Under the pieces are notes generated by a model. It saw nothing but the letters and a program-made list of their open reading frames with translations, was not told where the DNA came from and ran no database searches. Below, one piece after another: positions 1 to 10,966 of a DNA stretch of 64,000 nt; positions within the stretch are counted from its first letter, which is position 1, and each line of letters begins with the position of its first letter. Source of the DNA: Zantedeschia hybrid cultivar (Eukaryota; Streptophyta; Magnoliopsida; Alismatales; Araceae); the NCBI GenBank assembly GCA_030544215.1, contig JARZZO010000011.1, positions 16,168,001 through 16,232,000 of the forward strand. The letters are read 5' to 3'. The position numbers and the translations under genes are program-made.

Positions 1-2
1 TA

Positions 3-218
3 TTTGAGGAAAATTCATCCCCTCAGCACATCATTCCATTTCTCCCTCCTATGTCTACTGGTTGTTCTCTTCTCTCAAGGGACACTCAGCGTGGGACCTT
101 GCAACATAAATTAGGAATGAAGGAACAAATATACGGAGCTCATTCTGGTGAAGTTGCACAACAAAATGCAGCTCACAGAGATGGAAAACCTGTTGAGATA
201 TGCTCTGATGATTGTTAA
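3..218 (+). CDS. Possible C-terminal end of an unidentified protein (partial)
   Basis: A reading frame is open from the window edge to a TAA at 216-218, giving about 71 codons with balanced composition: hydrophilic, several Gln and His, ending in an acidic Cys-rich tail (ICSDDC). I recognise no domain. It could be the last exon of a plus-strand gene running in from the left. It could equally be a chance open frame or transposon-derived sequence inside the SWI3B intron, because a LINE relic follows within about 200 bp on the same strand. No start or splice acceptor can be placed. Confidence 0.18.
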   Translation, partial: FEENSSPQHIIPFLPPMSTGCSLLSRDTQRGTLQHKLGMKEQIYGAHSGEVAQQNAAHRDGKPVEICSDDC

Positions 219-429
219 TGAAGAATAATCTGCAGCTTGCAGACATGGGAGGATCGACCTCCATTAGATCAAATAAGACCAGAGGTACAAACAAGGTAAT
301 CAAACAGTTACCAAGGAAAAATAAAAGGGGCCTGAGACAACATATAAGTGGTAGGAAATGACAAGAACAAGAGGCATAAAACCTGCATCCATAAACAAAG
401 CTTTATCGGCAAAATGACATGGAGGCTGG
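219..429. other. Unassigned sequence
   Basis: Short stretch between the possible partial frame and the LINE relic. I see no coding or structural signal in it. Confidence 0.4.
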
Positions 430-1140
430 ACAACAATGGCAACAAGATATGGGCTAAGATTGTTAGAGAAAAGTACTCCCAGCATGCAGCCGTGGAACTT
501 GAGCATTCTGATCATCAAGCCCATTGATGGCCACTGCAGACTTTGTTCACACATAATAACCTCTGAAGCAGGCAGAGACTTGAGATTCATTTCCGGGAAA
601 GGACATGGTCTGGGCATCTCTTTTGGCAGGTGATTTCTAAACTTATGCCGCAGCAACATTTGATGACAGTTTCAAATGGGATCTTGGACCCTTAAAAACT
701 TAAGAGTGACTTAGATGTAAGTGATTCCATTGGTCTCACAATAGACGAGTATGGAAAGGGAAGAAAAGGAGTGAATTATCAATCAAAACATCCACTAGAT
801 CACTGATAGGATGTGACAAACTTGGTGCTATAAATAGATGTGTCATAAGGAACTTCCTACCAAAATTAAAGTTTTTGTTTGGAGCGTTACCATGGAGAGA
901 GTCACCACTTATGACAAAATAAAAAAAGCAGATGGAGATGTTTATAGATGTAAGCATTTTATCACAGCAAAAACAACCATGAAAAGTTAGCTGTCAAACA
1001 CTATCTCTAAAATGGCAGCAGCCTTCTACAGCCGAATAGTGGATTTCTGACCTCTAAGGTATTTGGCAAGAGAGGAATGGAAGAACATTAAAAAATGAGC
1101 CCCAAGGTCCATACAAAATCACAAATTTTAACATAGTCTT
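430..1140 (+). pseudogene. Degraded LINE ORF2 3' fragment
   Basis: Plus-strand translation across several frames gives recognisable pieces of the C-terminal part of plant non-LTR retrotransposon ORF2. At 830-960 a stretch reads like the zf-RVT segment (LPTKIKVFVWS followed by RVTTYDKIKKADG). Around 1060-1120 a WQERNGR-type motif resembles the W-x-ERN motif that follows in plant LINEs. Stops and frameshifts break every frame, so it is dead. It lies where the third intron of the minus-strand SWI3B gene would run, in antisense orientation to that gene. Assignment rests on motif order rather than a database match. Confidence 0.5.
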
Positions 1141-1875
1141 GCCATTTGAATGGTTTTTTTGCATGAAGAGGTCAAGAATCAGGGTGGTGTATATGCATAC
1201 TCAAATTTGTGTAAGTGAGAGAAACACACCATTCAAGAAACTTTGTATCTTATATGACATGAAAATTTTGACAAGCTCTATAATAGCACCTTGGTTGACA
1301 GCCCCAAATTCCTTTTTTTTCATGCATACCAAAGCCTTCTTTACCTTTTAACCTGATACACCACATAATCAGTTTGATCATCTCCTAAAAAAGGCTTAGG
1401 TAGTTAGGTTGACCAAAAACACAAGCTTTCTTTCCCCTTGACAAGCTTATAGGCTCTTGATGTGCTTTACCATAAATCAAGTTACCAATAACAGATCATA
1501 AGAAATATGCTTAATTTATTCTGTCTGAGTTAATATTATGGAACCAGCTTAAATAATTTGATAACGACATATGCATGAGCTTATTTGACATGAGATAACA
1601 GTGAAAAATCCTTTCAAAATGTATATGGATTGAAGCACTAAGGAAACACGAAACATCTGTGGCTTATGGGTACACATGATGAGATACTGCCAAGAAATTT
1701 CAATACAACCATGCATTATGGATTTGCCAGAGGAAAATGAGAATTTGGTCATCTAAAATAACATTAACATTTGATCGCAGTAAAATCATTTATCACAGGA
1801 AAAACAAAACAATTCTCATCTAAATAGCAACATTACATAAATACTATTAGCATTTCCATGACTGCAAGAACACAC
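1141..1875. other. Intronic or intergenic AT-rich stretch
   Basis: Non-coding stretch immediately downstream of SWI3B exon 3. I looked here for the expected next SWI3B exon (AAFLSALAG-type sequence and the coiled-coil) and did not find it. No repeat or RNA gene was recognised. Confidence 0.5.
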
Positions 1876-3840
1876 CTGAGACATGATAGGGTTACTTGCA
1901 TCTGCTAGAGGTGAGAGCCGCATTCGCTTCAAAGAAGATGACCTCATAGCATCCCCATCTCCATCTTTGGAATCAGCATGCTCCTCCCCTAGATAACAAT
2001 GGGTGGGCACCTTGTTACCCAAAGGCTCCATGAATTGCTCTGCAAATGGCAGCCTGATGAACTTCGCCACACAGTCCTTCTCACTCTTCCCTCCACCCAC
2101 ATATGCCGCCACCTTCTTCCAGTCATCCCCATACTGCAAAAGGGCTTCCAGAAGGTGAAGGATGTCTTTGTCAGTCCAGTCTCTCCTCTTCTCCTCTGAA
2201 GCACCACTGACATCGACCCGTCTGAAGTCGGCATGGGTCAGTCCTCCACGGAAGCTACCCCGGACAAAACATCTCGGGCAGAGAACAAGATCTGGCACCT
2301 AAAACAACCAGACAGAAGCCACCCACGACAATCTGAATCATTTTCATGAAAAATTTGAAACAAAAAAACATCATTCAGAACAGTTTAGATCCTTTCCGTT
2401 GCAAATTCAAAGCCAAACAGAAACTACCTAGAAATTTTGAATCCTTTTCACAGGAAATTCAAAACCAAAAAGTCACCCAGAAAATTTTGAATCCTTTCCA
2501 TTGCAATTCTGAAGCTAAACAGAAATCACCAGAAAATTTTGAATCCTTTTTCACAGGAAATTTGAAGCCAAGCAGGAATCAGCCGGAACCATTTGAATCC
2601 TTTTCTTGGGCAATTCGAAGCAACAGAAATCAGCAGGAACAAGTTGACTCTTTCATGGAAAAAATCGAAGCAAACTGAAATCACCCGAAAATTTGAATTC
2701 TTTCCATTTCAAATTCAAAGCCAAACACAAATCACCCAGAACAATTTGAACCCTTTTCCCAGGAAATTCAAAGTCGAAGTGAAGGCATCCAGAACAATTT
2801 GAATCCTTTTCAGGCGCAATTTGAAGTCAAACTCTAATTACCCATCAAAATTTGAACTTTTCCCATGGGAGATTCAAAGCCAATGAACAATCAATCCCCC
2901 ATTCCAAGTTCGAAACCAAACAGAGATCGCCCGGAACAATATTAATCATTTTCATGTGAAATTCGAAGCCACACAGCAATCACCCAGGACAACTTGAATC
3001 CTTTCCATTGGTAATTCGGGCCCACACAGAGATCACTCAGAACAATTTGAACCCTTCTCATGCAAAAATTCCAAAGGCAGAGTCGGAACAGGGTTCCAGG
3101 GCCTCCAAGAATGGACCTTTTCGGTGGCGAATGAAACGATGTTGCACTCCGACTTGCAGGTGGTGCAGAACGACTTAGCGGCGCTCTCCCTCTTCTCCGA
3201 ACTCTCTTCCACCGCCCTCTTCTCCTTCTCCTCCGCGCCCCCCCTCGCCCCCTGCTTCTCCGACGCCGCGTAGTTGATCAACCCCCACGTCTCCAGGAAC
3301 TCGAACACCCGGCGGATCGACCCGACGTCCCCGACGAGCGACCGCCGCACCTCCGTCAAGGAAACTTTCCGCGCCGGGTTCTCCCGGAACTTTCGGACGA
3401 TGGAGTCGCGGTAGTACCTGTACACGCTAGGGTTCTTGGCCGCCGACCTCCCGTCGAAGAACTCCGGCAGGATCCGGCGCTCGGTATTGTGGATTTCGCC
3501 GAAGGAGAACCATCCTGCGAGCAGAAGAAGGCAGAGGGAAGAGATGGAAACGGGCCTTCCTAGAGCATTTTTCTAGGGTTTTTATAGGGTTTGGGGGCCT
3601 ACTCGCGTGGCTGGGGACGGCGATGGCGGTGGAGACGGCGAGGGAAGGCTCCCCAGAGCTGGAGGTGGCGGTGGAGGGGCTCTCCTTGGAGCTCGGCACA
3701 GGGAGCTCCTGCTTCACGGCGGAGGGGGGCGTAATCTGCGAAGAGGACGGGGGCGGCTGGGGCGGCGGCGGACAGCTGCCAGGCGCTGGCGAGGGCGCGG
3801 GCGCGGGCGCCGGCGGCGTGGGCGGTGGCGGCGCTGCCAT
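1876..3840 (-). CDS. SWI3B: SWI3B-type SWI/SNF chromatin-remodelling subunit (5' three exons; 3' end not found)
   Basis: Core scaffold subunit of plant SWI/SNF (BAF155/170 family) nucleosome-remodelling complexes in the nucleus. Inferred exons: 3603-3840, 3117-3514 and 1876-2298, with GT-AG borders and phases 1, 0 and 0, giving 353 residues. Residues 1-79 are Pro/Ala/Ser-rich. A SWIRM domain starts at about R80-W81 (WFSFGEIHNTERRILPEFF). A degenerate ZZ-type finger spans about 200-222, and a SANT domain about 251-298 (DWTDKDILHLLEALLQYGDDWKKVA). Exon 3 ends at ADASNPIMSQ, the point where the Arabidopsis protein continues into its last third with the coiled-coil. That part is absent from 1-1875, so the gene either continues left of the window past a long intron or is truncated. 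The start ATG (3838-3840) is the first in a GC-rich leader. The middle CxxC of the ZZ finger is replaced (see findings). Confidence 0.88.
2330..3080. repeat. Intronic minisatellite, period about 52 bp, about 13 degenerate copies
   Basis: Intron 2 of SWI3B (2299-3116) is filled almost end to end by a degenerate tandem repeat. Each unit carries variants of TTTGAATCCTTTTC, AAATTCAAAGCCAAAC and AAATCACCCAGAACAA. Unit length varies around 49-55 bp, and one unit near 2860-2940 looks like a fused longer one. Divergence between units shows the array is old. The open frame on the plus strand (2346-2678) is a by-product of the repeat and not a gene. Confidence 0.85.
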
Positions 3841-5214
3841 TGGCGCCGGAGAACAGCACTGGTTTGAAAGCGCCGGAGTAGGTGCTTAAAAGTCAAAACT
3901 CTCCTTAGCTTGCATGAGTAACGAGGGGCAGTCAGCAAGTCGACTCATTTTGCAATGCTGCCTCATATTCGGAATCTTTAAATTTAGTGATAATTAAAAA
4001 AATAAAAAAATTCAAACAAAAAAAAAATAGATTATCTAAGAATCTAAACTTTGTTTCATGTTGGAAAAAGACTTTTTTCATTCTTAACTAATCTATTGAA
4101 AAAGAAATAGAAGGAGAATATGAAAATTCCAAAAAGTGCCACTCTCCTTCTTTCCCGTTTTACCCTCTTAAAATTCTTAAAAGAGAGTAATGTGAAGATA
4201 AAAGTGTATATTGACGTGTCTTCAAATTTAAATTCTCATAGTCTTTTTAAATAAAATTATAAAAAATAAACAGTTTCTTCTAAAATTTAAATTTGAAAAA
4301 TGATGATATAACTATTTTAAAATACTTCAAAACTTAGAATCTCAAAATCATTATCGAATTTAGAAAACAAAGATCACCTGAGCTAGACAACTTTTCCTAC
4401 AGATGAGCTAAACAATCATTGTCATATTTGAAAAATATTTGTCACGCCTATAATACGTATACACATGTGTAAGGATGATAAATACTTTTTAGGTGTGACA
4501 AATATTTCGTTGACGTGATAAATACATTCATCATATTTACGAAGTGATGACAATTATTTTCTAGATGTGAAAAATATTTTACGCCCACGAAATATTTGTC
4601 ACACGAACATTTATTTGTCACGTCCAAAATTATGTACTTGCGTTTAATGTTTGTCTAATTTACACAAAAAAAATTGTTCAACCAATGTGACTCTTACTTA
4701 GGTAGACCAATGACTTCTTGTATTGTATGATGACTCACCTTGTTGCATTATGAACTACTGGTTTTTCGTATTCGCTAAATAGACCATATATATTTAGCGA
4801 TCCAATAATTATCTGGAAAGGATATATTCAAAATTACTGTTTAGTATTCAAATATAAACAGTCATCAATATATTGTCAGATATCTTTTCGGCTAGTTATA
4901 AAATAGTTAATGAATACATAATTTATTTTGGGATATAGATGCAAAATAATTTATCTTTTCTGACCCATTGATATCCCTAGTCATCCATTGACAAGTCATC
5001 ACACTACGTTTATTATAGTTCCTGTTTGGTTTGGATATAGTCAAGATTTCTGTTTAAGTTTCTTCGACTTTTTTTTTTTGTTTTGTTTTGGACGAGGGGA
5101 TAAAACCCATGCATCATTACTTAGGGAGGATTACGTAAAGACAAAATAGTACTTGAAGACAAACACCCTATACAAGCCACGTTTCCAGCATACCCAACCC
5201 GTATTGAGACGTAC
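3841..5214. other. Intergenic: SWI3B upstream region and AT-rich sequence
   Basis: The first ~100 bp is the upstream region of SWI3B. The rest is AT-rich with no credible coding frame. Between about 4425 and 4625 a short motif (AAATATTTGTCAC and variants such as GTGTGACAAATATTT) recurs in both orientations, giving imperfect inverted and direct repeats of unknown nature. A T10 run lies near 5070. Confidence 0.5.
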
Positions 5215-5227
5215 CGAGTATGTGAAC

Positions 5228-7600
5228 TTTTTTTTTTTTTTTTTTTTTTTTGACAATGAGTAGATTCATTTATATCAAAAAGATGAGGAAACAGAGGATA
5301 AGTCTACGAATAATGCAGAGGTGATACAGGGTGGAATATTGACGGGCTCCAACTATTCTCAGATGAGGAACGAACAGCCAGTCTAGCAATGGCATGGGCC
5401 ACACCATTACAAGAACGAGGAACAAATTTAAGATTAACCATATTACTAACTAGGAGCAATTGGCAGTTATGAATGATCGTCTTGACTTTCCAAGGTGGAG
5501 CTCTAAGCTTTAAACACGCATGGATAATAATCTTAGCATCGCCTTCAATCAATAAATGAGAGTTGAGATTAGCCTGGTTTGCAAACTTCAAAGCTTCCTA
5601 AAGAGCCAATGCTTCAACTATAACATGGTCCATAGAGTAAGAGATCTTTGAGAAGCAAGCAATAGGGTAACCCTGCCAATTTCTAATAATCAGGCCAACA
5701 ACAGCACAATTACTGGATACTGCACCATCAAAATTAATCTTATAGGAATCGAAGCTCGGCAATTCTCAATTGAAGGATTTCGAAATGGGGATCCCAGGAG
5801 AAGTGGTACAGCAAGAGGAAGACAGCCAAAAATCCACATCCGCCAGCGCTCTTCTAATAACAGTGATGGGGTTAGCAATGATGCCATCAAAAACTCGCTT
5901 ACACTTGCTCTTCCAAATATGTCAGGCAATAGAGAAACAAGTAGACATGAAGGACCTATCCTTCTTATCATAAGTGAAAGGGGGCTTACTCCACTCAAGG
6001 ATTTTAAGATCCAGCTGACAGAGATCTTCGGAGGAATGAAAGTTTAGAGGAGAGCTGAGCCAAATAAGTCTAGCAAAATCACACTTAAAGAGTAGATGAT
6101 CCACAGTTTCTGCTTCCTTGCAGCAAATCTGACAGAGGCTGCTAACACAAGGAATTCTCTTGGCAATACAATGATTAACTGGCAGCGCATCAACCAAACA
6201 TTTCCAGATGAAGTGAAGGACTTTAGGGGGAACAATTCTTTTCAGTTGAGGATCCCACAGATACTTCCAAACTGAGTTGGGACTGGAGGCATTCGGGGTA
6301 GGAGAAATATCAGAGAGATATCTGTAAGTTGACTTGATAGAGAAACAACCATCCTCAATAAGTGGCCAGATGAACTGGTCCCCCGTACCCTCCAGGTAAT
6401 GAGGGAGGACAATGGCTAAGATTGCTTTCGCAAAGTCTTCAGAGAAGATGGAATAAATTAAGGAGGCATTCCAATTTCCATTACGGATCAATTGGAAAAC
6501 CCACATAGGAGGAAGCCCCGTCAATTGATGCCTAACAATGGGGGGACCAAGGTGGTTAGGGATCCAGTTATCTGCCCAAATATTAGTAGATAAACCATCC
6601 TGGATTCTTTTGAAACATAGATTATCCATAAGCTGTCTAACCTTGAGCATAGCTTTCCAGGGAGCTGAACCATTAGAGGAACTATTCACTTCCCAAAAGG
6701 AACATGACCTCAAATATTTAGCTTTTACCAGTTTAGCCCAGGCAGAGGTATGCTCATTAATGAATTTCCAGACTAGTTTCAAAACACAAGCCTCGTTTAG
6801 GGTCTCCAGATCTCTGATACCAAACCATCAAAGTGTTGATGCTTTTTGAATACCTCCCAATTTCGGAAATGGATCTTCTTATGATCAGCTTTGTCACCCC
6901 ACAGAAAGGAACATTGAATGGAGTTCAATTTAGCTAAATTCTTCTTGGGGAGTAATCCCATACCCATGACATGGAGTGGAATGGCAGCCAAAACCGAATT
7001 AATAAGAGTGATTTTACCTGCCATGGAGAGAGTGTTTGCCTTCAAGAGCTTGAGCCTAGCAGTCATTTTACCTTCCAGGTAGGAGAACTAATCAACTCTA
7101 CCCCATTTGGGCCAGAATGGCACGCCAAGATAAGTTTGCTCCCTAGTCATGATAGGAATCTGGAGCTAGTTAGATAAATTACTGCATAAATCCAGGGAGG
7201 TGTTACAGCTGAAAGCCAAACCCGACTTTGATCTATTGATATATTGTCCAGACCACGCACCATAGATGCCGAAACACTCAAGGAATGAATTAATATTTGC
7301 CTCACTGGCTCTGCCAAATAAAACCACATTGTCCGCATACATTAAATGTGACACGGCAGGAGCATTCCTGCAAGGTTTAAAGGCACTAAGCCGGCCGTCA
7401 TTCACCCGAGAATTGATAAGCTTAGTCAACATTTCAGTACAAAGAATGTCGAGGTAGGGGCAGAGAGGGAAACCTTGCCTGATGCCCCTCGAGGGAACAA
7501 TAAGACCAACATTATGTCCATTGATGTTAATAGAGACGGAGGCAGTGGTAACACACAACATGAGGGCTTTGATCACAAGATTAGAGAAGCCAAACTTTTT
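5228..7600 (-). mobile_element. 5'-truncated LINE (non-LTR retrotransposon) with poly(A) tail and 13-bp target duplication
   Basis: Minus-strand remnant of a plant L1-type ORF2. In order from the high-coordinate end: reverse transcriptase motifs (RGIRQG and YADN, where YADD is expected) at 7166-7600; an AGKITLINSVL segment at 6797-7066; a thumb and zf-RVT region (KVLHFIWKCL, CQIC...DHLLFKC) at 5922-6782; and an RNase H-like RVT_3 segment (EGDAKIIIHA, RSCNGVAHAIARLA) at 5304-5591. Frame changes and stops separate them. A T-run at 5228-5253 is the poly(A) tail on the element's strand. CGAGTATGTGAAC occurs at 5215-5227 and again at 7601-7613, the target-site duplication. The endonuclease and the front of the RT are missing, so this is a typical 5'-truncated dead copy. 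Confidence 0.92.
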
Positions 7601-7613
7601 CGAGTATGTGAAC

Positions 7614-7900
7614 ATGAGTTGGAGAACTGATCCTGTAGATATTTAACTCCTCGAAATGGCTCAACAGTAAACTTGTAGGATGAGGATCTTGAAGCTCTTC
7701 CAAGGCCAGCCAAAACTGCAGGTTGCTGTAGAGAACTGCTTCTAGGTTGATGCCTTCTTCCAGACTGTCGGAGCGGCAAGAAGTCGAGTATCTCGATTGA
7801 ACATAGCTGCCATATCGGACAATCGAACCCGTAGGAGGATGCCGCAAACAACCCCAGAGTTAGGGCATAGCTTCAAACAACCCCAGAGTTAGGGCATAGA
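7614..7900 (-). pseudogene. Possible gag start of an old LTR element, with a 29-bp-period duplication
   Basis: On the minus strand an ATG near 7808 opens a short frame (MAAMFNRDTRLLAA...) that could be a retroelement gag start; it soon breaks. A 26-bp sequence (CAAACAACCCCAGAG + TTAGGGCATAG) is repeated at 7845-7870 and 7874-7899. The solo LTR that follows inserted at the ATAGA ending the second copy. Identity of the host element is uncertain. Confidence 0.25.
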
Positions 7901-9486
7901 TGTAATGAATCGCCATGAATGCAGCGGAAATAAAAATGATTCCATTGTATCGGTTGCTGGGGTCGTAAAACGGACATTAAAATCTAAGCGGGAAGAACAG
8001 TTCTTCACCTTTGCGGGGTTTCGAATCTCCCGTGGATGATGCCGACTCGGTAATCGCGCACGCGCACGATCTTTAGAGGTATCCACACGAGTTCCCACAG
8101 CAGACGCGATTTCCTCTTCGACTTGAGTGCTCCGACCAGATCTCAGATCCACCATGCGCGGAGAGAGACAGATCCACTCCAAGAGAGAGAGAAGGAGAGA
8201 GAGAGAGGAGAGAGAGAATATGGGGAGTAAAATTCGTCCAACCAACTTTTTACCACTCCCCCTTGGCCCTCCTTATATAGAAATAAGGATAAACACAAGA
8301 GTTAATCCTCATGATTATCCAAGAGTTTGGCCTTGGATAATTCTCTATTAAATCTTCATGTTTATCCTGCAGCTTTTCACAAAAACCCAGATAAGCATGA
8401 AATTTAACATCTCTCACCGTCTGACGAGAACTCTTATGTGTGTGACCCTCTAGGCCCATATATCAGTCCGGTTGCAGGCCCATTAAACTTAGAACTGTTT
8501 CTTGAGTTTAATATTTATTAATTAACATTTAAACATCATATGTTAAATGATTAATTTAATAAACAAGTAAATTATCATCCGATGATTAATTCACTTGGCC
8601 TTCTGATCATGAACAACACCAAACACTACCTCATGATCCCAGAAGATATAAGGGATATTGTTCCCTTCAATTGAACCTTTCCGTCTACAGATGCCGCACA
8701 GATATAATCCTTCACTCATGCAATGTCCCGATAACGCAAGGGTATGATTTTATAGTCAAACCCTCTATCGTATTATCCAGATGGATTCTAGTACATAGTT
8801 AATATCTAGAAAGACATCTCTTTCATTTGACCATGGCCAGGGATTTCTGTGTACACATCCATGGGACATTCTCTCTCCAGTCTTATACCAAGAGTGAGTG
8901 ATCCCTTGTTGTTCACTCAATTACCTTCGCAAGCTTTCCACTGTATCTAAAAGACCGATTATGGTGGACTTAATGGTTAAAGTCCACGAGTCAGAGAATC
9001 AAGATACAATGGTCCACAAATAAGGTATCATTGGTGACTCAGGTCAAAGGACCAACTGTGCTACTGCAACGATTGAATTCCCTGGTTGACTAATAGGTAT
9101 AATTACCATCCAGGAATTCTTATTTGGGTCTGTTCAGTGAACTCATTCTCTAATGAGCACCCACTTGTTTGTCTTAGTGTCACCACACGAGTGAATGTGA
9201 GATCATTCACCCTCATCATATGAGCAGACATAACTTGTGTCGATCTTATCGGATATTTAATGTCCATCTCAAATATCCTATGATCGAGAACTATTTAAGA
9301 CAATTGCCTTAGGATATTGATCTCACTATCATGATCTCATCATGATTCAATATCCCATACATTTGTCTATGGACCTTCATTACGATAGTTAATTGCGAGA
9401 ACTATTAAATGAGGAAATGATTGCCTTTATTAATAATCTGAACTAGAATGTACAATGATTGGCTTTGAGGCCACCCAATTCTAACA
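7901..9486 (-). mobile_element. Ty1/copia-type solo LTR (copy A) with 5-bp target duplication ATAGA
   Basis: A 1586-bp segment, read on the minus strand, starts TGTTAGAATTGGGTGGCC and ends in CA. It is flanked by ATAGA on both sides (7896-7900 and 9487-9491). No internal domain is attached, so it is a solo LTR left by LTR-LTR recombination. Inside it, on the minus strand, are motifs shared with copy B (GCTCATT-GAGAATGAGTTCACTGAAC and GGGCCTAGAGGGTCACAC), a TATATAAGG promoter-like site near 8275, and a CT-rich leader. The 118-codon minus-strand frame at 7889-8245 lies within it and is not a gene. Confidence 0.88.
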
Positions 9487-9491
9487 ATAGA

Positions 9492-10133
9492 TCAACCTTG
9501 TGTTTCTACCGTCGAACCGTAGAAGGACCGGCAACATGGAGCCAAAAAAATAACAGGGATGGCTAACATGTAAAATACTTGAATAAATAGAGAGAAGGAT
9601 GGAGACAACACAGATTGGGGGGAAACAAAAAGAAATGTAGATATAGAGAAGGGGGAACAATACACATATAATATGAAGTCGAAACCAAGGAAGTCCAAAG
9701 GACGTATGGGTACAAAATGCATCAAACGAAGCAAGATGGGATCCATCTAGTAGGATGGAAACAAAACCGGAAAGCACCAAACATTTACCGAGGAAGGTTC
9801 CCAGATGAAAGGGGGGCAGGGGAAGGAGGGAGGAGCAGAGGGTCCCGTAAAACGGAAGGACCCTCCCTCCTCCCCAGAATCTAGCGCCAGAGATGGAGAC
9901 GCCGCAGGGAGCTGAAAGTTTAGCCGCTATCATGAGCTGAGCAAGTATTGTAAGTACTGTACAATATAAATAGTCCTATTTCTATTTATATTTTACACAA
10001 TATAATTACAAGATTAGACAAAGCAATAATAGGAGCAATATAATCTAATATGACATATCAAAAAATTAATTTTAGAGTATGTCCAAATTATTTATTATTC
10101 ATAAATGATAAAAATATAGATCAAAATTTAGAA
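9492..10133 (-). other. Unassigned retroelement-like sequence with a PBS-like motif
   Basis: Between solo LTR A and the envelope-like fragment. On the minus strand, TATAAATA-like sequence near 9965 is followed at about 9880 by TGGCGCTAGATTCTGGGGA, which loosely resembles a tRNA-Asp-type primer-binding site of plant Gypsy elements. A pyrimidine-rich leader then runs toward the possible gag start at 7808. The 150-codon frame at 9481-9933 is hydrophobic and has no recognised domain. I treat this as the LTR/leader part of an old element. Confidence 0.25.
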
Positions 10134-10966
10134 TCAAATCCTAGCCAAGAAGTCCCGTTGATCATGTTCTGTTTGGATCTTAAAACTAGTGTACAACAGA
10201 AGTGGAGATGAGACTTCATGATAATAAAGACCGATATGCACACGAGTATTGTCATTAAAGTGAACAGGGGTATTGTAAAGGAGATGAGAAAGGGAATTTT
10301 TTATTTTTGATAATTGTGGACAATATCGAGGACATCGGGGGGAAATTGGCTCGAGCATGCTGATTGTAGAAAGGTCGACATTTCTTTTATGCTGTTTCAT
10401 AGTCAATGTGATCAGCATCAAGAAGGTGGTAGGTGCGGTGAGGATAGGAAGTTCAGAAGAGGTAAAATGTAAATTAAAAAGGGTTTGAATGAGAACATTG
10501 AGAAGTAAGGCTTGTTGAAGGTGGTTTTGAAGAAGATTTTTTTTTTCAGTAAGATATTTTTGTTGAAGGTTGGTGATATCATTGGTAGATGATGTACAAT
10601 ATTTTTCAAGGCCATGGATATGTTCCATTAGGCTTGTCATGGCTTTTCTAAAAGGCGCTAAAGGAAGTCCGCCAACTTTATGTTAAATATCATTCATGAG
10701 ATTATAAGAAGTATTAGTAATACCAGAGTTATAAAAAAGACAATTATTTTTTAATAGAAGACAAATAGCCTCAGAGTTTTTCTGAGCTAATAAATTGAAA
10801 GTGATGTCACCTTCTTGAAGAGACAATCTTTTCACAACATTGTGATTATCCAAAGATGATAGATGTTGTAAAAAGTGTTTCTGTTTGGGGTCTTCCAAAT
10901 AGGGAGTAGAAGCAACTTGTAAATAAGGAGGAGGAATAGAAAAAAGTGGTACACGATTATTTTCAG
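10134..10966 (-). pseudogene. Broken frame with envelope-glycoprotein-like features (unidentified)
   Basis: A single minus-strand frame runs from about 10966 to 10134, broken by one TAA at 10683-10685. Its first part has a leucine-rich stretch, then an I-C-x6-C-x-F-Y-N motif near 10733-10760, then a likely amphipathic helix. In a different frame near 10170-10300 lies a 25-residue very hydrophobic segment followed by a short basic tail, like a membrane anchor. That order resembles the transmembrane subunit of retroviral-type envelope proteins. However, the second Cys of a CX6CC motif is a Leu, the anchor is out of frame, and no database check was possible. It is non-functional as it stands. 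It could be an env-like gene of a plant LTR element or an unrelated relic. Confidence 0.25.

Noticed and set aside
3599..3938. GC-rich frames on both strands over SWI3B exon 1
   Set aside because: Artefacts of high GC; the frame that splices into the SWIRM domain is the real one.
5922..6782. 286-codon frame as a host gene
   Set aside because: It is the C-terminal part of LINE ORF2 (zf-RVT region) within a truncated insertion.
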